Origin: Sthenelais limicola
Lineage: Eukaryota; Annelida; Polychaeta; Phyllodocida; Sigalionidae
NCBI GenBank assembly: GCA_942159475.1
Contig: OW804097.1
Coordinates: 7,159,685 to 7,223,684 of the forward strand
DNA: 64,000 nt
Reading direction: 5' to 3'
A model generated the notes under the pieces. The model had not been told where the DNA came from, ran no database searches, and saw nothing but the letters and a program-made list of their open reading frames with translations. This document shows, one piece after another, positions 25,281 to 38,304 of the stretch. Position 1 is the stretch's first letter. Every line of letters starts with the position of its first letter. The position numbers and the translations under genes were made by a program.

Positions 25281-25419
25281 ATACTATCCCTATGTTTTGT
25301 TCTCTCTGTCCCTATACCCCGCTTTGGGACGGGATGTCAGGCTGCAGCTCCCGGGGTGTGGAGCTGCATGTCCCGCCACAAGTCAAAGCAATCGCCGGTG
25401 TTTCTAGATACATTTCCAA

Positions 25420-26020
25420 CCTTTCCTCTCTCCCTCAGTCTCTCAACTCCTTTCCTTATCTCCCTCTCTGCTCTCACTCACTCTCCCGTCCCCCACCTTC
25501 CCGTCTCTCTCTTTCTCTTTCTCTTTCCCTCCCCACTTCCCCCTGACTTCTTCTAATCTACATTCCCCCTCTCTTTCCTCTATTTGTCTCCCCCTCCCCC
25601 TCTGCATGCTCTTCCTCTGTCTCCCCACCCCTTCCACTCTCTCTCCCCTCTCTCCAGCCTGCTCTAACCCTCTCTCCCTTTCACCCTCTTCTCTCCTCCC
25701 CGTCCCTCTCTTCTCCCCTCCCTACACTCTCGCTCTCTTTCCACCTCTTGCTTTCTTGCCCTCTCCTCCCCACTCTTCCTCTCTCCCTCCCCCTCTTTCT
25801 TCCTTTCTCTCGCCCTACCTCCCCCTCACTCTCCTATCCCCCATTCTCCCTTTGTTCTCTCTCTTCCTCTCCCTCGCCACCTTTTATCTCCCCCTGTCTC
25901 TTTCACCCTTTCCCCTACCCGCCTCTCTCCCCCTCTTCTTGCTATCTTCCTCTCTTTCCTCTGCCCCAATTCCTCCCCCCTGTCTTTCTTCCTCTCTTCC
26001 TCCCCACCTCCCCTATAATC
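25420..26020. repeat. polypyrimidine tract, about 600 bp
   Basis: The plus strand is almost entirely C and T with CCCTCTC-type motifs. Open frames of up to 144 codons (Ser/Pro/Leu-rich) are composition artefacts. Such tracts can form triplex structures. Confidence 0.9.
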
Positions 26021-26119
26021 TTGTATCACAATTTTGGTAACCACTAGATCTGTTTTCATTGTTTGCTCAAATGAATTAGACCGACATATATTTTTGTTTT
26101 GTTAACATGACTGACATGA

Positions 26120-26245
26120 TATTCATTCTAGTACATCAGCTAATGGCAACTGGGTTCGATCCCCAGCTTGGTCAAGATTTAAAATGCTGGAGCAAAGAGG
26201 GCAGATAGACCAATGGCCCCGCCATGCTGATGTATTGTGTAATGA
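26120..26245 (+). mobile_element. tRNA-like SINE, copy 1
   Basis: A pol III B-box-like GGTTCGATCCCC (26153-26164) with a CTGGG/CCCAG stem is followed by a tail (CTTGGTCAAGATTTAAAATG, GCTGGAGCAAAGAGGGCAGAT, CCAATGGCCCCGCCA) shared with minus-strand copies at 29.8 and 32.8 kb. No clear A box is seen, so the head may be degenerate. Confidence 0.6.
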
Positions 26246-27968
26246 GGATGTATAATTAAGAGAGAATGTAACAAGCATTGGATCTGGGAATATGTATCGC
26301 AAGCTCATGCTTTTATACTCTGTTGATTCGCCACACATTAAAACCAAGTGACCATATGATACATATCCCCAGATCTAATGATAGTTATATTGTCTTTTTA
26401 TATCAAAATGCTATAGTTTGTACTATATATAATAAAAATCTGTTCAATATTGTTTATTTACCTTCTGCCATGAACATGTCTAACTTGCTTTGCCTATTGT
26501 GCCATTGCATAAAGTAAGCAACGTTTCTATTGGCTCATACTTAAAAGCATGACATCATGAATGATGTCTTCTAGAATTGCAAGATTGCACATGTGATTCC
26601 AGATAACTTTATTTCATGGTAGGATTTTACTCTAAATGTGTACAACCACTCATTGTGATATAAGATCATTTAAAAAGTTATTTAAAGATGTCCATGATTT
26701 TATAAGGGTTACTTGCATATAATGGAGTTTTATTATTCCTGGGTACATGTTATCACTCCCATTTTATGCTAACCTATTACCTCATTTGGGTTACATAAGA
26801 TTACGTAACATTATCAATATGAATTAGCATAATTATTAATATTTATAACTGTATACTATAAGTACATCCATAACTATGTTCATATATCTATATATACATG
26901 TTACTGAATACAGGGCGACATGTTAGGTAACACCATGCTCGCCAGTTCAACAGGTCAGGCACGGCTATCACATGACCTACTTGACCCTCATTGGTTAATG
27001 AGTCATGAATATGTAACCATACTGCAGCCTGATTGGCCTATATTGTCATGTGACCTTAAGGGTAACCTTACCTGCTTGATATCTATGAAATAAAGGATCA
27101 GTTCTTAATGAACAGTTGTACTATAGGGCATGTGCAGAGCAGGACGGACATATTGAGGGCCAGAGCTCCTCGTGTGAGGAGGATACTGACGAAATTTGGC
27201 AGAAGAAGCTCTTAGTTGATGATGAATAAGTTGCTGTAGAACTTAACTGAATAAAGTACACAGTACACAGATACAGGTAATAAGGAAGCAGAAGTCGTCC
27301 TGTTGCAATCCTAATGATCAAAATAAAAGTTTATGATATCAATCAACCAATCAAGTAAAGAAGTGTAAAAGGCCCAGAACAAACAATACAACAGAGATGA
27401 AATAAAGCAGTGTAATGTCTGCTATTAATAATCGCGGCAACAGATGAAAAATAACGACACTGGACAACACAGATCTCCGAGTCCTTGCTAGCTGTTTCCT
27501 GTTTATTCAAACCTCACTACCCTCGGATCCGGAAAAAAGACCAGCGGACCTTTCACAGAACATCTTCCAGCTCCACAGGGGAGGAATATAACAATAAATA
27601 AGTAATAACAAGATAGGAAAGGTGTATAAAGAATGTAATACAGGTATACATCAGCTAGAGATAAAACATAATAAAATTAGAGACAAAACCCAGCAACGAC
27701 ATAGAGCGTTAACTCCCCACATGTAGCAGGAGGTAATGCCAGCTCGCATCCAGCCCAGCCGGACCATCGGACTCAGCACCCCCACACTCAGCACCACAGC
27801 AACATATATACCAGGAGGGAATTTTTTTCCGGGGAGAATTGCATACACTTTCTGTTGTAATCATTATAAGAATTAATTAATGCAATAGGCTGAGGGTGAA
27901 ACTTTTCATTCTTTTATATTATCTTTTATGGGCGTCATCCATTATTTACATGGTAGCAAGCTTAATTG
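26246..27968. other. intergenic DNA, LTR- or promoter-like fragments
   Basis: No supported gene. At 26928-27130 a TGTTAGGTAACACC start, two ATTGG boxes, TCATGTGACC motifs and a GAAATAAAGG box resemble a solo LTR or promoter, but I found no second LTR or matching end. Confidence 0.25.
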
Positions 27969-29805
27969 TCAAAAGTACAGATCTTGCCATGGTAACAGTG
28001 GTAACTGGATAGCATTCTGCTAAAATTGCAACTTAAAAGTTGTCATCACTTGTATATTATTTTGAGGATAGAGAACCATTAAAATCAACCATAGATGAAT
28101 TCAAGATGGGCGGTAATTTGGGTGGGCTAGATCAACCTGTGTACAGAAAGGTAAGTTTCAAGATGGACGTTTCATGTTGCCAGGATCACATGTTCTATTG
28201 GTCACCATGGCAACATGCTTTCACTGGAACTTAATTCTTTGATAATATCTATTTGGCCCCAAGTGCGAATTTCCATATTAAGGTTGTCCTGTGAAAATTG
28301 AGTAATTATTCATAGAGATATGACCCAAAGTGTCAAAAGTACAGATGTTGCCATGGTAAGTTGGTGAATGCTAGATAATCATTAAAATTATGATAGAAAG
28401 GTAAGGTTTTCAGCTAAACTAGGGTTTTCAAGGGTCAGGAATCCATTTTCAACAGAATTAATAGGGTTGGACAATTGCTGACAATTTTTTCAAGATGGCC
28501 GTTTTATGTTTCCAGGATCACATGTTCTATTGGTCACCATGGCAACAAGCTTTCAGTAGATAATATCTATTTGGCCCAAAGTGAGAATTTCCATATGAGG
28601 GTTGTCCTGTGAAAATTGGATAATTATTCACAGAGATATGCTCCAAAGTGTCAAAAGTACAGATGTTGCCATGGCAACAGTGAAAACTAAATATTCTGTC
28701 AAAACTGAATCAGGAAAATTGTCAGACATGGCATAGTTGGTCAACGCTGGAGAATCATTAAAATCAATCAAAGATAAAGTGAAATTGGTCTGCATTTTGT
28801 TGAAACTAGATCAGTAAATTTTCATAGAAACTTACGATGGTTACTAAAACTTGGGGTTTCTTGCATACCTATACTTCTAATTATGATAGAAAGGTAAGGT
28901 TTTCAGCTAAACTAGGGTTTTCAAGGGCCAGGAATCTATTTTCAACAGAATCAAAAGGGTGGGACAATTGCCAATATTTTTTTCAAGATGGCTGTTTCAT
29001 GTTGCCAGGATCACATGTTCTATTGGTCACCATGGCAACATGCTTTCACTGGAACTTAATTCTGTGATAATATCCATTTGGCCCCAAGTGAGAATTTCCA
29101 TATGAGGGTTGTCCTGTGAAAATTGGATAATTATTCACAGAGATATGCTCCAAAGTGTCAAAAGTACAAATGTTGCCATGGCAACAGTGAAAACTAAATA
29201 TTCTGTCAAAACTGAATCAGGAAAAAAGTCAGACATGGCATAGTTGGTCAACGCTGGAGAATCATTAAAATCAATCAAAGATAAAGTGAAATTGATCTGC
29301 ATTTTGTTGAAACTAGATCAGTCTATAAACAGGTAAATTTTCATAGAAACTTATGATGGTTACTAAAACTTGGGGTTTCTTGCATACCTATACTTCTAAT
29401 TATGATAGAAAGGTAAGGTTTTCAGCTAAACTAGGGTTTTCAAGGGTCAGGAATCCATTTTCAACAGAATCAAAAGGGTGGGACAATTGCCAATATTTTT
29501 TTCAAGATGGCCGTTTCATGTTGCCAGGATCACATGTTCTATTGGTCACCATGGCAACATGCTTTCACTAGAACTTAATTCTGTGATAATATCTATTTGG
29601 CCCCAAGTGAGAATTTCCAAATGAGGGTAGTCCTGTGAAAATTGAATAATCATTCACAGAGATAGGACCCAAAATGTCAAAAGTACAAATGTTGCCATGG
29701 CAACAGTGAAAACTAGATATTCTGTTAAAACTAAATCTGGAAAGTTGTCAGACATGGCATACTTGGTGAACGCTGGAGAACCATTAAAATCAACCAAAGA
29801 TAAAG
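27969..29805. repeat. tandem repeat, 0.32-0.52-kb units carrying X-box palindromes
   Basis: The landmark TCAAAAGTACA recurs at 27969, 28333, 28651, 29158 and 29677, giving units of about 364, 318, 507 and 519 bp. Longer units add an extra internal segment. Each unit holds GTTGCCATGGCAAC or a one- or two-base variant (perfect at 28665-28678, 29172-29185 and 29691-29704) plus GTCACCATGGCAAC (28201, 28533, 29026, 29545). Short frames here are not gene-like. Confidence 0.85.
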
Positions 29806-29811
29806 TACATG

Positions 29812-29940
29812 CCAACACCTGAATAGAGCATCATGGGGTGGGACCATTGGCCACTGTCCACTTTGCACCAGCTTTTCTTTTTAAAGGCCAAGCAATATAT
29901 ATGTCCATATATGACCTGGGTACATGCAGTCATTTCAGTC
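29812..29940 (-). mobile_element. tRNA-like SINE, copy 2 (degenerate head)
   Basis: The minus strand carries CTGGTGCAAAGTGGACAG and CCAATGGTCCCACCC, matching copies at 26.1 and 32.8 kb. The head region (29890-29940) still aligns with copy 3 but its B box is eroded. It abuts the left end of a satellite array. Confidence 0.55.
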
Positions 29941-29949
29941 AGAATACCT

Positions 29950-32745
29950 AGAGTACCGGTGTACACCAGCGTTGTAGGCTACCTGGAGTAAGATTCCAGG
30001 TGTACACTAGGTCATACAGTTTGTGTAGGCTATCGGGAGTAAGACTACAAGTGGATACAAGGTCATATAGGTTGTGTAGGTTACCTGAAGTAAGACTACA
30101 GGTGGATACAAGGTCATACAGGTGGTGTAGGTTACCTGAAGTAAGACTACAAGTGGATACAAGGTCATATAGGTTGTGTAGGTTACCTGAAGTAAGACTA
30201 CAAGTGGATACAAGGTCATACAGGTGATGTAGGTTACCTGAAGTAAGACTACAGGTGGATACAAGGTCATACAGTTGATGTAGGTTACCTGTAGTAAGAC
30301 TACATGTATATACAAGGTCAAACAGGTGGTGTAGGTTACCTGAAGGAATACTACTGGTGGATACAAGGTTATACAGGTGGTGTTGGTTACCTGGAGTAAT
30401 ACTACTGGTGTATACAAGGACATACAGGTGGTGTGGGTTACCTGAAGTAAGACTACAAGTGAATACAAGGTCATACAGGTGGTGTAGGTTACCTGTAGTA
30501 ACACTACTGGTGTATACAAGGTCATACAGGTGGTGTAGGTTACCTGAAGTAAGACTACTGGTGGATACAAGGTCATACAGGTGGTGTTGGTTACCTGGAG
30601 TAATACTACTGGTGTATACAAGGACATACAGGTGGTGTAGGTTACCTGAAGGAATACTACTGGTATATACAAGGTCATACAGGTGATGTAGGTTACCTGA
30701 AGGAATACTACTGGTATATACAAGGTCATACAGGTGATGTAGGTTACCTGAAGGAAAACTACTGGTGTATACAAGGTCATACAGGTGATGTAGGTTACCT
30801 GAAGGAAAACTACTGGTGTATACAAGGTCATACAGGCGGTGAAGTTACCTGAAATAAGGTTACATGTGTATACAAGGACATACAGGTGGTGTAGGTTACC
30901 TGTAGTAAGACTACTGGTGTATACAAGGTCAAACAGGTTGTGTAGGTTACCTGGAGTAAGGTTACAGGTAGATACAAGGACATACAGGCGGTGTAGGTTA
31001 CCTGGAGTAAAACTATTGGTTGATACAAGGTCATACAGGTGGTGTAGGTTACCTGAAGTAATACTATTGGTGTATACAAGGTCATAGAGGTGATGTAGGT
31101 TAACTTAAGGAATACTACTGGTGTATACAAGGTCATACAGTTGATGTAGGTTACATGAAGTAAGGTTACAGGTGTATACAAGGTCATACAGGTGGTGTAG
31201 GTTACCTGAAGTAATACTATTGGTGTATACAAGGTCATACAGGTGGTGTAGGTTACCTGAAGTAATACTACTGGTGTATACAAGGTCATACAGGTGGTGT
31301 AGGTTACCTGAAGTAATACTATTGGTGTATACAAGGTCATACAGGTGATGTAGGTTACCTGAAGTAAGACTACAGGTGTATACAAGGTCATACAGGTGAT
31401 GTTGGTTACCTGAAGTAATACTACTGGTGTATACAAGGTCATACAGGTGGTGTAGGTTACCTGAAGTAATACTATTGGTGTATACAAGGTCATACAGGTG
31501 ATGTAGGTTACCTGAAGTAAGACTACAGGTGTATACAAGGTCATACAGGTGATGTTGGTTACCTGAAGTAATACTATTGGTGTATAGAAGGACATACAGG
31601 TGGTGTAGGTTACCTGAATTACTACTATTGGTGGATACAAGGTCATACAGGTGGTGTAGGTTACCTGAAGTAATGCTATTGGTGTATACAAGGACATACA
31701 GGTGGTGTAGGTTACCTGAAGTACTACTATTGGTGGATACAAGGTCATACAGGCGGTGTAGGTTACCTGAAGGAAAACTACTGGTGTATACAAGGTCATA
31801 CAGGCGGTGTAGGTTACCTGAAGTAATACTACTGGTGTATACAAGGTCATACAGGCGGTGTAGGTTACCTGAAGGAAAACTACTGGTGTATACAAGGTCA
31901 AACAGGCGGTGTAGGTTACCTGAAGGAAAACTACTGGTGTATACAAGGTCATACAGGCGGTGTAGGTTACCTGAAGGAAAACTACTGGTGTATACAAAGT
32001 CATACATGTGGTGTAGGTTACCTGAAGGAATACTACTGGTGTATACAAGGTCATACAGGCGGTGTAGGTTACCTGAAGGAAAACTACTGGTGTATACAAG
32101 GTCATACAGGTGATGTAGGTTACCTGAAGGAATACTACTGGTGTATACAAGGTCATACAGGCGGTGTAGGTTACCTGAAGGAAAACTACTGGTGTATACA
32201 AGGTCATACAGGCGGTGTAGGTTACCTGAAGTACTACTATTGGTGTATACAAGGTCATACAGGCGGTGTAGGTTACCTGAAGTACTACTATTGGTGTATA
32301 CAAGGTCATACAGGCGGTGTAGGTTACCTGAAGGAATACTACTGGTGTATACAAGGTCATACAGGCGGTGTAGGTTACCTGAAGGAAAACTACTGGTGTA
32401 TACAAGGTCATACAAGTGATGTAGGTTACCTGAAGTAAGACTACTGGTGTATACAAGGTCATACAAGTGATGTAGGTTACCTGAAGGAATACTACTGGTG
32501 TATACAAGGTCAGACAGGTGATGTAGGTTACCTGAAGGAATACTACTGGTGTATACAAGGTCATACAGGTGATGTAGGTTACCTGAAGGAAAACTACTGG
32601 TGTATACAAGGTCATACAGGTGGTGTAGGTTACCTGTAGTAAGACTACTGGTGTATACAAGGTCATACAGGCGGTGAAGTTTCCTGAAATAAGGTTACTG
32701 GTGCATAAAAGTTCACGCAGGTGTTCTAGGTTACCTGGAGTAAGA
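29950..32745 (-). repeat. 51-bp satellite array, minus orientation, block A (about 55 units)
   Basis: The same 51-bp unit in reverse orientation (TAGGTTACCTGAAG, then ACTACTGGTGTATACAAGG, then TCATACAGGTGG). The dominant subfamily has GAAGGAATACTACTGG or GAAGGAAAACTACTGG where other blocks have GAGTAAGGTTACAGG. A minus-strand frame of 648 codons is a by-product. SINE copies of the same family sit at both edges. Confidence 0.95.
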
Positions 32746-32769
32746 GCAAAAGTAAAATTTTTTGTGAGA

Positions 32770-32895
32770 ATCAACTTCCTGAGCGATTGAAAGGAGTATC
32801 ATGTGGCGGGACCATTGACCAATCTGTCCACTTTGCACCAGCTACTTTTCAATGAAGGTCAAGCCAGGAATCGAACCTGGTTACCACATACACTC
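32770..32895 (-). mobile_element. tRNA-like SINE, copy 3
   Basis: On the minus strand AGGTTCGATTCCTGG (B-box-like) is followed by CTTGACC, GCTGGTGCAAAGTGGACAG and GGTCAATGGTCCCGCC. Best preserved copy of the family in the window. Confidence 0.65.
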
Positions 32896-33290
32896 ACTCC
32901 AGTCCCATCAGATATGGTCGAGACATTACAAAATACAATTCAAATTAGAAGATTAACTAGATTTACAAGATTACCTTGAGTTCTCCATTTTGTGGTTGAG
33001 TTATATTAAATGACTACACACCACAAGTTCCAAGGTTAGGGTGGCTCTACTGAGCCTCTTTATTCAAGAGCTCCACTAGTGCTTATGTCTAACACTAGGT
33101 GACATTGTAGTGTAGAGATGTCATTTCCCTTTTTAACCTGAAAAATAAAAATAATAATTAGTTGACAACATTATTTAAGTCCTCACTTGAAAACTACTCA
33201 GAGTGGAAGCAGGTTGGATTCACCCACCCACCATCCCAATTGTACAACTCTATCGATTAACAATGTCTTAATGAAATGTATCATCTATTT
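32896..33290. other. spacer, nothing recognised
   Basis: About 400 bp between the SINE and the diverged satellite, without gene or repeat signals. Confidence 0.45.
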
Positions 33291-33295
33291 ACAAA

Positions 33296-33605
33296 TTGTG
33301 AACTACCTGGGGTAAGAGTACAGGTATAAAGGGGTACTTAGAAGGGGTGAGAACTACCTGTAGTAAAAGTACAGGTATATAGGGGGCATTAGAAGGGGTG
33401 AGAACTACCTGGGGTAAGAATACCGGTATAAAGGGGTACTTAGAAGGGGTGAGAACTACCTGTAGTAAGAGTACAGATATATAGGGGTATTTAGAAGGGG
33501 TGAGAACTACCTGTAGTAAGAGTACAGGTATAAAGGGGTACTTAGAAGGGGTGAGAACTATCTGGGGTAAGAGTACAGGTATATAGGGGTACTTGATCGG
33601 GGTGA
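33296..33605 (-). repeat. diverged 51-bp satellite subfamily (about 6 units)
   Basis: Tandem units of 51 bp in which half (CTACCTGKRGTAAGAGTACAGG) matches the main satellite while the other half (AAGGGGTACTTAGAAGGGGTG) is different. Period is kept although one half was replaced. A minus-strand frame covering it is a by-product. Confidence 0.85.
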
Positions 33606-33795
33606 GATCTAAGGGGGGATTGACTGAAGGGGAACAGACCATGGTGACTGAGGGGACAGAGACAGACAGGGAAGAGACTATAATGACCAAGATGACATAG
33701 GCTGATAGGAAGAGATTGCAACAAGGTAACAGAGGGAGATGAAATGAGCAAGAGACAAAGGGCACAAGACATTGACAACTTAAGGGAGTAAGGTC

Positions 33796-35270
33796 GGAGG
33801 TGGATACAATGTCATACACATGGTTTAGTTTACCTGGAGTAAGGTTAGAATTGGACACAAGGTCAAAGAGTTGGTGTAGGCCACCCAGAGTAAGGTTAGA
33901 GGTGGACACAAGGTCAAACAGATGGTGTAGGTTACCTGGAGTAAGGTTACAGATGGATACAAGTCATACAGGTGGTGTAGGCCACCCAGAGTAAGGTTAG
34001 AGGTGGACACAAGGTCAAACAGATGGTGTAGGTTACCTGGAGTAAGGTTACAGGTGGATACAAGGTCATACAGGTGGTGTAGGTTACCTGGAGTAAGGTT
34101 ACAGGTAGATAGAAGGTCATACAGGTGGTGTAGGCTACCTGGAGTAAGGTTACAGGTGGATACAAGGTCATACAGGTGGTGTAGGCTACCTGGACTAAGG
34201 TTACAGGTGTATACAAGGTCATACAGGTGGTGTAGGCTTCCTGGAGTAAGGTTAGAGATGGAGTCAAGGTCATACAGGTGACATAGGTTACCTGGAGTGA
34301 GGTTATTCAAGAATACAAGGTCATACAGGTGGTGTAGCTTACCTGGAGTAAGGTTCCTAAAGAATACAAGGTCATACAGGTGGTGTAGCTCGCCTGGAAT
34401 GAGCTTACAAGTCGAAAAAAGGTCATACAGGTGATGTAGGCTACCTGGAGTAAGGTTACAGGTGGATATAATGTCAGATAGGTGGTGTAGGTTACCTGGA
34501 GTAAGGTAACAGGTGTATACAAGGTCATACAGGTAATGTAGGCTACCTGGAGTAAGGTTACAGCTGTATACAATGCCATACAGGTGGTGTAGGCTACCTG
34601 CAGTCACATTACAGGTGGATACAGTGACGTACATGTGATGTAGGTTACCTGGAGTAAGGTCAGTGGTGGATGCAAGGTCACACAGGTGGTTTAGGTTACC
34701 TGGAGTAAGGTTAGTAGTGGATACAAGGTCATACAGGTGGTTTAGGTTACCTGGAGTAAGGTTAGAGGTGGACACAAGGTAAAACAGTTGGTGTAGGCTA
34801 CCTGGAGTAAGGTCAGAGGTGGACACAAGGTCATACAAGTGGTGTAGGCTTCCTGGAGTAAGGTTAGAGGTGAATACAAGGTCATACAGATGATTTAGAC
34901 TACCTGGAGTAAGGTCGGAGGTTGATACAAGGTCATACAGGTGGTGTAGGTTACCTGGAGTAAGGTTACAGATGGAGTCAAGGTCATACAGGTGGTGTAG
35001 GCTTCCTGGAGTAAGGTTAGAGGTGAATACAAGGTCATACAGATGATTTAGACTACCTGGATTAAGGTCGGAGGTGGATACAAGGTCATACAGGTGGTGT
35101 AGGCAACCTGGAGTAAGGTTACAGGTGGATACAGTGACGTACATGTGATGTAGGTTACCTGGAGTAAGGTCAGAGGTGGATGCAAGGTCACACAGGTGGT
35201 TTAGGTTACCTGGAGTAAGGTTAGTAGTGGATACAAGGTAAAACAGTTGGTGTAGGTTACCTGGAGTTCC
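33796..35270 (-). repeat. 51-bp satellite array, minus orientation, block B (about 29 units)
   Basis: Minus-orientation units with more point variation than other blocks (GTTAGAGGTGGACACAAGG, GATGATTTAGACTACC variants) and repeated sets, for example GACGTACATGTGATG at 34625 and 35125. It starts after about 190 bp of purine-rich spacer. Confidence 0.93.
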
Positions 35271-38200
35271 TGGTCTATTTAAAGCATTTTCTCTCTTATT
35301 TATTATTTTGTATGGTTCCTATCGCCCTATCCCAATTGCTTATAGTTCTGGAACAATATTTTAACATTAGTGATTTATTTTTCATGTATTTCTTTTTGTT
35401 TCTACGTTAATTTAACTCTCTATAAGTTAATATTTATTCATATATAGGCAGTATGTATGTCTAATTGGCTGATGCACGGCGATAGAAATATATATTAACA
35501 ATTAACATATCCTTCATGTAAATGTTTCTAATGAATAAAGATCCGATGTTGGACAAAAAAACCCAAACAATTAACATATCCAGTAGGCTAATATGACAAG
35601 GATATTCGTGGAGAGTTTGGTATACAGCCCTGTCACCCCCCACCCCCCATGTACAGTGTAGACCAAATAAGAAACCCCTTCCCTTCCCCTCTATTCTGCC
35701 AAATATTTAAAATGAATTTCATGAAGGCGATCCCCTCCCCTTTCCTATACCCTTCTTCGCCCCCCCCCTCCGAATTCCCGACCACTCCATCTCATGTCAT
35801 GAGAATGGACAGACTACATATGTAAGGCATGTTGCTAGGCAGCGTTTCTACGTTGACGACGTTGAGTCACCAATCTTTAGAAGCGGAATGTATGATTTAT
35901 GTCTTCATCAGGTTATCAGTTATTTGGATACATTGTTGGTATCTAGGATGGGATCGAGTAGTATCCTGATATAATTATGATACATGTACTTCCCTTGTTG
36001 CCAATGTTGATATCGGGGGAGCGAGGATATCACAATCGGGGTCCCTTGGGGTCTTAAGGGAAGGTACCTCATCTCAAGTAGCTAGGGTATGTTGAAAGAA
36101 TAACTCTGTAGAGCTGGGTGATTCCAGGAGGAATATATGAAGATATCTCACTTTTATTTTAGAGATATGGAGGAAGTAGTACAGTGAGTAGCTGAGAACT
36201 CCTACTAGAGTAGTCTAGAGTTGTCCCAGACATGGTGAACCAGCCTTCTGTTCTCTAGCAAGGCCCAACAGCTACTCCTCCAGAAAAACCCAAGCTGAGT
36301 TGCTCCTGCCTCCTCGTGTCTCTCTCTCAGGGATGGGGTACTGGGCTAGATTTTATTGACCAATGGGAGAGCTCAGAGGAGGCGGTACGCAGGGCCACGT
36401 CATCTTGTAAAACACGTGTATAAAATAAATAGTGTCATATCATTTATGATGTTCTTTATTAGATAAATAAGGGTTATTTTAATATTGATCATTACACATA
36501 ATGAGCACGAGGGTGGGTCAGGCTCAATGCTGAGGAGATTGGATATTAACACCAAGAGGAAAATTGATGCTAATCATTGTGAATGTTGTCGTAATTAGTG
36601 TATTGTTTTGATGACGGTGATTTGCAATAAGTATAATTAAAGTAATTCATATTAAGTTGCGTCACCGAAATACCGTATTTCCTTGAATAAGCACAGGGCC
36701 TTGAATCAGCACAGGGACAGAGCATGATTTACTAAAAAGCAGCGGATTGTGCAAAAGTGGTGGGCTTGGGAGATATGAATCCCAACATTATGATGCAATA
36801 CCATTGGGACGTATTATACTTAGCCGTAGTGGCAATAATTTGTCATTGGTTTGTTTACTGTTATGATAAACAGTAATCAGAGACTGGCATAACTTTGCAC
36901 TGTTAAGGCCTATTATTTTACGACGATCCTTCTGAAAGATTTGGGATACAATTTTGGCAAATTTTGGTTCAGGTACCCATCACTGTTGCCCCATTGTGTT
37001 CATGTTATATTGACTTGAATACATGTGTCGGTTGTTTATGAAGGTGAATATAAGTTATGTTTAAGTAGGCCTTTTTAACATTAATGATGTTTAAGTATTT
37101 GGACATAAATCTTTTCGCGCCTATTTTCTTGGCATCCTTAACGCCTCCTTAGAGCTGGGAAAAATCAGCAGGATATTTTTCTATGGATACAATGGGTGTA
37201 CCAATCATGGGTAATGTAATTTTTGCGACTTCAAGTTTTTGTAGACCCATTTATTCCACCCTTGCGGCGTCGTCCCTATACCTTTAGCATTGTACACTGC
37301 ATGCATTGAGGTTACGGTGTACGATGTGTCGTACACCACACCTCCAGTGTACGAAAATTAGAAGTATGCCTCATCACTCAATAGCAAAAAATCTAAATTA
37401 ATACACAAGCAGACGTCAGAATGACGAAGTTAGCGCGAATTTAGCATCAAAAGTTCAATTTACGCTAGATATCTCAAGTTATGTACCAATAAGTTTCAGC
37501 GATCGGAAATAACGTCGCCATGACGATGACGGAAATGGTAAAACATCACCGCACATCGTCAATTTTGCCAGGGAAACGGGCTCGCATTCCGTGATGGCCG
37601 TCATCGACGCATTATCTGAGGGAACGTCATGATGTAAACAAAGCTATGAAATGAACTACTTTTTGTGCGAGTGGGATTCTGAAGAAATCCGATTAATTAG
37701 AATCAAGTAGACAACATATTTCTTTAATATTGGTAGTTTAAAAGGTTATTTCATGAGAATTTCCATACTTTACTTTTTGAAAGGGTGGAATAAATCCAGA
37801 ATCCACCTCGGGTGGAGGTGGGAAGGATCATACACCCCTCAGTGTGGAAGGATCCCTCGGGCGCTCTGCGCCCTCGGGAGCCTTCCTCACCTTGGGGTGT
37901 ACGATCCTTCCCACCTCCACCCTTGGTGGATTCCTTCTATATATTCCAAAAATAATTTAGACCCCCACTATGGCGACAGTAGGCTTCCAACTAAATCAAC
38001 CATACATTTTTTCATCAAGGAATTAATTGGAAAGTTAACTATAGTGATTTTTTAAAACAACATAATATTTCAGAATAATGGCTACTGGCTACTATTTTTT
38101 AAACAGTGGTTTGGATAGGAAAACTCCCGTTTTTATTTGTGGTGATGGCATGAAAATAAGCAATTTGGCGTCTCACAATTAAAGAAATATATTGGGATTT

Positions 38201-38304
38201 ATTTCGGACCCTAAACTGACTAAATTGGCCGATAAATGGCTATTTTTCTTCCTAGTAGCCTACTGAGATAAATTACTGAAGTTAATATTAGTAACATTTG
38301 AGCT
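35271..38304. other. 3-kb spacer between satellite blocks
   Basis: No supported gene. A promoter-like stretch at 36330-36430 has a CCAAT box (GACCAATGGG), an ACGTCA half CRE, CACGTG and TATAAAATA in order on the plus strand, without a following coding exon. A 37-bp inverted partner of 43131-43168 lies at 35826-35862, and a long hairpin at 37799-37937. Runs of C at 35630-35780 are low complexity. Confidence 0.4.
37799..37937. repeat. long imperfect hairpin, about 139 bp
   Basis: Arms GAATCCACCTCGGGTGGAGG...GATCCCTCGGGCGC and its inverted partner ending in GGTGGATTCC pair over about 60 bp each, closed by a very short loop at TCTGCG (about 37867). Compatible with a foldback MITE or a hairpin RNA; the arms contain mismatches. 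Confidence 0.7.

Noticed and set aside
26928..27560. LTR retrotransposon
   Set aside because: Promoter-like boxes only; no second LTR, primer-binding site or polymerase frame found.
30828..32774. A 648-codon minus frame as a gene
   Set aside because: Same cause: satellite block A read in one of several open frames.
33296..35270. Satellite array as a CRISPR array
   Set aside because: No unique spacers; the whole unit repeats with point changes, and the context is eukaryotic.
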